In this document: positions 6,384 to 10,026 of the stretch, one piece after another
Layout: each line of letters opens with the position of its first letter
Numbering within the stretch: the first letter of the stretch is position 1
Assembly: GCA_029237515.1 (NCBI GenBank)
Contig: JARBAV010000360.1
Location: forward strand, 1-10,026
Direction of reading: 5' to 3'
Length of the DNA: 10,026 nt
DNA from: Nitrososphaerales archaeon
GTDB lineage: Archaea; Thermoproteota; Nitrososphaeria; Nitrososphaerales; Nitrososphaeraceae
The notes under the pieces: generated by a model
What the model saw: the letters and a program-made list of their open reading frames with translations, nothing else
The model's database searches: none
Told to the model about the DNA's origin: nothing
Made by a program: the position numbers and the translations under genes

Positions 6384-6582
6384 AAAGCGAGGAAAGAACA
6401 GCTTCAGTCTTAGCAGAAATGGCAAGACGACAGAGATCCGAAACTAGAAAGTGTAAGATAGGGTTTGGAGACAACAAAACAAGTGAAAAATATACTACTT
6501 CCATCCCGTTTCCCTCTTTGACTCTTCTCCTTGCCAGGAACTCCCAAATGACATCTGAAGGATCCCCCTTAAAGAGGACACG
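6382..6582 (-). pseudogene. Start-less open frame just downstream of the flavoprotein gene, possible remnant
   Basis: On the minus strand, 22 bases after the flavoprotein stop, a frame of 66 codons is open from the TAG at 6583-6585 to TAG at 6382-6384. It begins RVLFKGDPSDVIWEFLARRR and then VKEGNGMEVVYF, which reads like a real protein with an amphipathic helix. There is no ATG until Met27 and no standard start at the left edge, so the piece is a 5'-truncated gene, a non-canonical start, or chance. The opposite strand also has an open frame (ATG 6419 to TGA 6592, MARRQRSETRKCKIG...). Local GC is higher than in neighbouring spacers, which makes chance open frames easier. I favour the minus-strand reading but cannot assign a family. 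Confidence 0.28.
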
Positions 6583-6604
6583 CTATTGAAATTAGAAAAA
6601 TAAG

Positions 6605-7315
6605 TTAGTTATAATATTCCCGATAACGAGAAGCATAGGTATCTGAAACCTCTTTATTCATAACATCTTGCAAGAATTGCCTTCTAATTAAAGTTCCATA
6701 TGTCACCAAGTCACGTGCAAGCATCTTTATCCTATTGGCTAATGCAGAATTAATTGGATTTCCTGTGGAATTAAAGTCATTTCCCCCATTGATGGAAATA
6801 TTATAAGGCATACTCCACCCATAACATTGACGAACTGATGTACGCATTTGATCTGCGACGGTTAATCCTTTTTCATGAGATGCGATAATATACCCAAAGG
6901 TTTTCCCTGCAAATTCTTCCCAGAAGTAATCGAGAAAGTTTTTCATTGCACCAGACATGGATCCATGATAGTCTGGAGTAGCCAAGACAAAAGCATCAGC
7001 CCAGTTGATATCTTTTGTAACAGTATCTAGGACATTTTCGCGATTACCATTGACTTCTCGATACAATTCTTCTGACACTGATCCGCTTGGATCATAAATT
7101 GGCAGCCTTACTTCACGCAAATCGAGCACTCGGGAATCAGAACCATATCTTTTTGCCTCCTCTAGCACCAATTTTAGAGCATGTGTACTGAAAGAGCCTT
7201 TTCGCATACTGCCGGCTATGCCTAAGACATTTACTCGAGTGCTTTGCATATTAGCAGAATTGTCGCTCTGCCCTAGTTTTAAAGTTTGAATTTGAGGTTT
7301 AGTTATACCGATCAT
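6605..7315 (-). CDS. NADPH-dependent FMN reductase family flavoprotein
   Basis: Flavodoxin-fold protein of 236 residues, expected to bind FMN and reduce flavin, quinones, metals or azo compounds with NAD(P)H. The FMN phosphate loop is GIAGSMRKGSFSTHAL (32-47), matching the GSxRxxSxxxxL signature. The second flavin-contact motif is ATPDYHGSMSGAMKNFLDYF (112-131), the family's TPEYxxSxPGxLKNxLDW pattern. The loop YIIASHEKG (142-150) is also typical. Residues 1-25 are a non-conserved extension, and translation from Met23 cannot be excluded. The gene lies 119 bases downstream of the SufR-like regulator on the same strand. It has its own promoter carrying the same inverted repeat as the regulator's promoter, so it is probably the regulator's target. 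The actual substrate cannot be told from sequence. Confidence 0.88.
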   Translation of the reverse strand: MIGITKPQIQTLKLGQSDNSANMQSTRVNVLGIAGSMRKGSFSTHALKLVLEEAKRYGSDSRVLDLREVRLPIYDPSGSVSEELYREVNGNRENVLDTVTKDINWADAFVLATPDYHGSMSGAMKNFLDYFWEEFAGKTFGYIIASHEKGLTVADQMRTSVRQCYGWSMPYNISINGGNDFNSTGNPINSALANRIKMLARDLVTYGTLIRRQFLQDVMNKEVSDTYASRYREYYN

Positions 7316-7337
7316 AGCATATATAATCAGAATGCCT

Positions 7338-7349
7338 ATTTATAAATAA
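7338..7349 (-). promoter_or_regulatory. TATA element of the flavoprotein gene
   Basis: Minus-strand TTATTTATAAAT lies about 25-30 bases before the ATG at 7315. An archaeal transcript would then start at or within a few bases of the start codon, suggesting a leaderless or very short-leader mRNA. The element overlaps the inverted repeat at 7343-7358, so a bound repressor would block TBP. Confidence 0.55.
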
Positions 7350-7358
7350 CCTGGTTTA
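7343..7358. promoter_or_regulatory. Putative operator TAAAT-N6-GTTTA, flavoprotein promoter
   Basis: Plus-strand TAAAT-AACCTG-GTTTA is an inverted repeat with one mismatch and a 6-base centre. Together with the adjacent CAA it contains TGGTTTACAA (7352-7361), identical over ten bases to the site in front of the regulator gene (8155-8164). The TAAA...TTTA half-sites and six-base centre also match there. Sharing of both core and symmetry between two neighbouring promoters suggests one regulator binds both. From memory, cyanobacterial SufR binds CAAC-N6-GTTG, which has the same layout. Confidence 0.6.
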
Positions 7359-7434
7359 CAAATTATACAAAGTAAGACGATGATATGTTCGTAGTCATAG
7401 AAGATTCATAATACTAGTTTACTCCAGAGCAATT

Positions 7435-8124
7435 CTATAGATAGCCCTCTTTCCTTTCTTTTATCATAAACTTGCATATTGCATCACCCTTGGCGGCTCT
7501 ATGTGTAGTCTGGATATCTGCATCAAGAAGCTTTTCAAACAATTCAGTTTCGATTGAACATGCCTCCCAGTGCCTTTCAGCGATGTGAATAATCGGACAG
7601 TTATACTCTAACAAGACATGCTTTCTGCCTCCTTTCGACTCCTTCTTCGATTCGGCCATATACCCTTCCTCATCTCGAATCCTTGCTAACTCCTTAACCT
7701 GTTTGTCAAAATCCATACCTTTAAGGCGCTTATAGTATAGATCGAAGAGTTCACTCTGACGTTCTCGCAGAACCTTTTCAACGCCTTCCTTACCCATATT
7801 TCTCTCAATAAAATCAAGTGCTTGTGTCGCTATTGCGCTATATGATTTTGGAAAAACTGTCTTACTTTGACTAGTCAGCTGGTAAATCATTTTTGGTCGA
7901 CCCACCTGTCCTCTACTTTCAATTGCTTCTACTAGACCTCTTTGTTGTAATGATGAAAGATGCTTGTGAACTGCCATTCTAGATATTTTCATAACTGCAG
8001 CCAGATCCTCCAGCCCTGCTTGATGCATGACTTTAAGATAATACAATAATTTTTTCTTTGGTTCACTAAATCCATCTGCGATACTTCCTAAATTGCGTGT
8101 GATGGACATTACTTGTATACGCAT
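7435..8124 (-). CDS. SufR-like winged-helix regulator with C-terminal cysteine cluster
   Basis: DNA-binding transcription regulator of 229 residues. Residues 22-84 form a winged helix: AGLEDLAAVMKISRMAVHKH contains the helix-turn-helix, LSSLQQRGLVEAIES follows, and the wing is RGQVGRPKMIYQLT. The C-terminal half has three cysteines in LLEYNCPIIHIA (C176), HWEACSIETELF (C189) and GDAICKFMI (C217). Their spacing, C-x12-C-x27-C, matches the SufR group, in which such cysteines hold an iron-sulfur cluster that controls repression of suf genes. A fourth cysteine midway, present in some SufR proteins, is Asp203 or nearby here. No suf genes lie in the window; the neighbour downstream is a flavoprotein. 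The inverted repeat 21 bases upstream of its own start implies autoregulation. Met6 is an alternative start. Confidence 0.85.
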   Translation of the reverse strand: MRIQVMSITRNLGSIADGFSEPKKKLLYYLKVMHQAGLEDLAAVMKISRMAVHKHLSSLQQRGLVEAIESRGQVGRPKMIYQLTSQSKTVFPKSYSAIATQALDFIERNMGKEGVEKVLRERQSELFDLYYKRLKGMDFDKQVKELARIRDEEGYMAESKKESKGGRKHVLLEYNCPIIHIAERHWEACSIETELFEKLLDADIQTTHRAAKGDAICKFMIKERKEGYL

Positions 8125-8145
8125 AAAGATAGCAACACTAATTCA

Positions 8146-8161
8146 TAAACTATTTGGTTTA
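8146..8161. promoter_or_regulatory. Putative operator TAAAC-N6-GTTTA, regulator promoter
   Basis: Plus-strand TAAAC-TATTTG-GTTTA is a perfect 5-bp inverted repeat with a 6-base centre, 21 bases upstream of the regulator start codon. It contains most of the TGGTTTACAA core (8155-8164) shared with the flavoprotein promoter. The minus-strand TATA-like sequences AATATATTG (8163-8171) and GTTTATGAA (8142-8150) flank or overlap it, so binding would interfere with TBP/TFB. This fits negative autoregulation. Confidence 0.6.
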
Positions 8162-8244
8162 CAATATATTAAAATGCGATAATGTGATTGTTACTTGCTG
8201 CTAGAGTTTGTCCTCATGTTAAAGGCTTTCAAAGAGTCGTCAGA

Positions 8245-8430
8245 TCAATATAAACAAAAAATTGGATTGAACGAATAGCTATAGGGCAGTTCTTGTGAGA
8301 TCTTTGCCAATTGAATAAGCACATTGCACAAATCAATATTTGACATCCCCCAGAGAACGTGTGTCTGTTCATCTCCGGATCCTACCTGTCCTCCTCCTCT
8401 AAGATCTTTGAAATCATGTGTACCGAGCAA
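8245..8430 (-). CDS. Small hypothetical ORF, possible gene or fragment
   Basis: A 61-codon minus-strand frame with a TTG start at 8430, preceded by AGAGGG about 6 bases upstream. It reads LGTHDFKDLRGGGQVGSGDE, then QTHVLWGMSNIDLCNVLIQL, and ends YSYSFNPIFCLY. The composition looks like real protein. The frame remains open about 20 codons further upstream (including LFVYLSNLQSRGLSL) to a TAA, without an ATG, so a longer ancestral protein is possible. The only ATG in frame is Met29. I recognise no domain. It lies 120 bases upstream of the regulator on the same strand, but the putative operator and promoter between them argue against co-transcription being essential. It may be a truncated gene. 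Confidence 0.35.
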   Translation of the reverse strand: MLGTHDFKDLRGGGQVGSGDEQTHVLWGMSNIDLCNVLIQLAKISQELPYSYSFNPIFCLY

Positions 8431-8845
8431 TGATAACCCTCTGCTTTGGAGGTTTGACAGATAAACAAATAATGGTAAAATAATACTATCTTAACAATCT
8501 ATTAACGCTCAAACCTAGTCAATAAATCTTGACTTTTTTATAATATCGGCTACTAAATGTGGTCGGTGTACGCATTATTTATTCTCCTAGACAGTTACTT
8601 CACATATAATATGATCAGGTATAATCTACAACAGATCGGATTTTAGATTTCCAGAACCTGGATATTATTTTGTTCCCAAAAAAAAGGTAAATCCATCAGC
8701 TAATAGATAAGTTGAGCAAATAGAAGGTGGTGGAACTACTAAGAATAAAAAATAATGGCCTTAATATTTATTAAATGCCATTAACTTTGAAATATTTTAT
8801 ATTAGCTAAGCCTATTTTATGTTTACCAATTAGTTTACAAGTCCC
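8431..8845. other. AT-rich spacer with nothing assigned
   Basis: Stop-dense sequence with several T- and A-tracts. Only very short open frames occur, such as a 29-codon plus-strand frame from ATG 8557 and an interrupted minus-strand frame reading VVPPPSICSTYLLADGFTFF at about 8670-8740. None has adequate length, start signal or family resemblance. No RNA gene is recognised. Confidence 0.4.
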
Positions 8846-9040
8846 ATGAAGTGGCGATAAATTGATGTTGTTTCTGATGATCGAAAACTAAAGCTACGTT
8901 TATTAGTTAACGCTAAACTATCCATAGATTTATTTGACTTTATTAATAATGTGGATATAGAACTTCTAACCTATCATTTTATTTCTGAGATTTCTGGACT
9001 ACAATCTTTCACTATTCTATATACAAGATTATCGTATTAG
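8846..9040 (+). pseudogene. Short gene interrupted by TAA at codon 5
   Basis: ATG at 8846 begins MKWR, then TAA at 8858-8860, after which the same frame continues for 59 codons without a stop to TAG at 9038-9040. The continuation starts IDVVSDDRKLKLRLLVNAKL and goes on SIDLFDFINNVDIELLTYHF, ending LYTRLSY. In this stop-rich spacer a 59-codon frame with a charged, helix-like composition is unlikely to be noise. The stop could arise from AAA (Lys) by one base change. A TATA-like TTTTATATTAG lies near 8794-8804. After the stop there is no good start until GTG at 8951, which would leave about 29 codons. I call it a recently broken small gene of unknown function; a sequencing error is the main alternative. 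Confidence 0.42.
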
Positions 9041-9045
9041 CATTG

Positions 9046-9063
9046 ATTCTCTAATTCGAGAAT
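9046..9063. repeat. Inverted repeat ATTCTC-N6-GAGAAT
   Basis: A perfect 6-bp inverted repeat with a 6-base centre, ending 14 bases upstream of the TATA box at 9078. The position suits an activator or repressor site for the LpxD-like gene. It could also be the terminator-proximal stem of the upstream broken gene, though no T-tract follows. Confidence 0.4.
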
Positions 9064-9077
9064 AGTAAAACTAAGCT

Positions 9078-9087
9078 CTTATATAAG
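9078..9087 (+). promoter_or_regulatory. TATA box of the LpxD-like gene
   Basis: CTTATATAAG, a clear TATA element, lies 33 bases before the ATG at 9121. The expected transcript start is near 9108-9112, giving a leader of roughly ten bases. TAGGAA just before the ATG is at most a weak ribosome site, consistent with a near-leaderless mRNA. Confidence 0.6.
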
Positions 9088-9120
9088 ACAAGTTATACAT
9101 GTACATCGAAATTTTAGGAA

Positions 9121-10026
9121 ATGCCACGCCGTCACTCTCAATGTGCACATTCGAGTAATTTCAGTGACAATAGTGGCATACCTCAATTGTCATTTGATGT
9201 CGTATCTATTCTTTCAGGTCTAGGGATTAAATATTCTATTTATAGTTCAAAAGAAGATTTTGATTCGACAAGCATTTATGGCGTAAAAGATATCAAAAAT
9301 GCTTTAAGTGAAGATTTATCCTTTTGTTCCTTAGATGATGCAGAAAAGGCAATAATGGCCATTTCCAAATCAAATGCTAAGGTCATTATTTGTCACCAAT
9401 CGCTGGAGAATCTGGTGTATCCTAGATCCGGAAAGCAACAATCTTTGATATTTGTAAAGAATCCTAGAATGGTTGTAATGAAAATTATAAATGAAATCTA
9501 TTATTCGCCATCTGTAAATAAAAAGAAGAGAATCCGGCAGAATGATAAAATTGTGACGGCTCCTCAGATGTCAGCCATATCTAGATCTGCCAGAATAGGA
9601 AAGAACTGTTCAATTGGTAACTTTACCAAAATAGGGGATAAATGTACAATAGGGGATAATACAGTTGTTGGCGATTGTGTAATTATAGAACATAATACCA
9701 GAATTGGCAAGAATTGCATTATACAGCCTGGAACAGTAATTGGAGCTGATGGTTTTGCTTATGAGAGGTTAGAGGATACTTTAGAACTACAAAGATTCCC
9801 ACATATCGGAGGAGTAATTCTAGGCAATAATGTAGAGATTTGTTCTAATTGTTCTATAGCAAGGGGTTCACTTTCTGATACAATAATTGGAGAAGGAACT
9901 AAACTTGATGCTCTAGTACATATCGCCCACAATGTAGAAATAGGAAGACATTGTGCCTTGACAGCGGGCACTATTATAGGCGGAAGTACTAGAATTGGAG
10001 ATATGTGCTGGACTGGTTTGAATTCA
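9121..10026 (+). CDS. LpxD-like UDP-sugar acyltransferase, 3' end outside window
   Basis: 302 codons are visible and the frame is still open at the window edge. ATG 9121 is the first start after an in-frame TAG at 9115. Residues 1-20 are variable. Residues 22-128 resemble the LpxD N-terminal uridine-binding domain (VKDIKNALSEDLSFCSLDDA, then SLIFVKNPRMVVMKII). From about 150 the protein is a left-handed beta-helix of hexapeptide repeats (ARIGKNCSIGNFTKIGDKCT, IGDNTVVGD). The LpxD signature region follows: GADGFAYE (208-215), IGGVILGNNVEICSNCSIAR (229-248) and VHIAHNVEIG (266-275), where His270 matches the catalytic histidine. Bacterial LpxD N-acylates a UDP-glucosamine derivative in lipid A synthesis. 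Archaea make no lipid A, so a role in acylating a surface-glycan or other nucleotide sugar is inferred. About 40 residues should remain beyond the window. Confidence 0.87.
   Translation, partial: MPRRHSQCAHSSNFSDNSGIPQLSFDVVSILSGLGIKYSIYSSKEDFDSTSIYGVKDIKNALSEDLSFCSLDDAEKAIMAISKSNAKVIICHQSLENLVYPRSGKQQSLIFVKNPRMVVMKIINEIYYSPSVNKKKRIRQNDKIVTAPQMSAISRSARIGKNCSIGNFTKIGDKCTIGDNTVVGDCVIIEHNTRIGKNCIIQPGTVIGADGFAYERLEDTLELQRFPHIGGVILGNNVEICSNCSIARGSLSDTIIGEGTKLDALVHIAHNVEIGRHCALTAGTIIGGSTRIGDMCWTGLNS

Larger units (their letters stand above)
6224..6604. other. Spacer between secreted-protein and flavoprotein genes
   Basis: Convergent spacer without an assigned gene. It contains two adjacent hairpins (6350-6383) and a region of locally higher GC (about 6360-6590) that is open in several frames on both strands (see 6382-6582). 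I see no tRNA cloverleaf: the hairpin at 6365-6383 has a T-arm-like loop but no acceptor stem. Confidence 0.4.

Noticed and set aside
6365..6390. Possible tRNA T-arm (5-bp stem with loop CTTCAAA)
   Set aside because: No matching acceptor, D or anticodon arm could be found on either side.
8557..8646. 29-codon plus-strand frame starting MWSVYALFILLDSYF
   Set aside because: Very short, no ribosome site, and the TATA-like sequence lies too close to the ATG.
8870..8990. C/D-box small RNA suggested by CTGATGA and a later CTGA
   Set aside because: The boxes are over 100 bases apart, too far for an archaeal C/D RNA, and the region is better explained by the broken reading frame.
9759..9971. 70-codon minus-strand frame in the LpxD-like gene
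   Set aside because: Antisense shadow of the hexapeptide-repeat region, a common artefact of repeated codon patterns.

Overview
The window most likely comes from an AT-rich archaeon of the Nitrososphaerales (soil ammonia-oxidising Thaumarchaeota, perhaps Nitrosocosmicus-like). This is inferred from several signs: a soluble histidine kinase with the sensory region typical of that group, a small Cys-rich zinc-ribbon protein with a familiar thaumarchaeal look, short secreted proteins with signal peptides ending in DSAFA, TATA-like promoters, T-tract terminators, and long gene-poor spacers. No genome-level check was possible.

Layout. Positions 1-2077 hold a soluble orphan histidine kinase whose conserved N-terminal reading frame runs about 34 codons upstream of its first ATG without any standard start codon. 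Positions 2219-3016 encode an ABC permease of the molybdate/tungstate/sulfate type with no binding protein or ATPase nearby. Positions 3161-4060 encode a UV damage endonuclease with a TTG start and a Shine-Dalgarno site. A minus-strand zinc-ribbon protein (4250-4504) follows, then a long spacer (4505-5314) with a likely decayed minus-strand reading frame.

Positions 5315-6186 hold two paralogous small secreted proteins. They share a conserved promoter and leader, and each ends in a T-tract terminator. A 22/23-bp tandem duplication lies between them. The spacer 6187-6604 contains two adjacent hairpins and an unassigned open frame.

On the minus strand, a SufR-like regulator with three C-terminal cysteines (7435-8124) lies upstream of an NADPH-dependent FMN reductase-like flavoprotein (6605-7315). 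The promoters of both genes carry the same inverted repeat, TAAA(C/T)-N6-GTTTA on the plus strand, with an identical TGGTTTACAA core overlapping or next to the TATA element. The simplest reading is an autoregulated, iron-sulfur-sensing repressor that also controls the flavoprotein. This is the best candidate in the window for an undescribed small regulatory system.

The right end (8245-10026) has a small minus-strand hypothetical ORF, a plus-strand ORF broken by a stop at codon 5 (8846-9040), and a promoter followed by an LpxD-like acyltransferase that runs off the window. Archaea lack lipid A, so the last protein probably acylates another nucleotide sugar. The genes form no single pathway; the regulator/flavoprotein pair and the two secreted paralogues are the only clear functional groupings.
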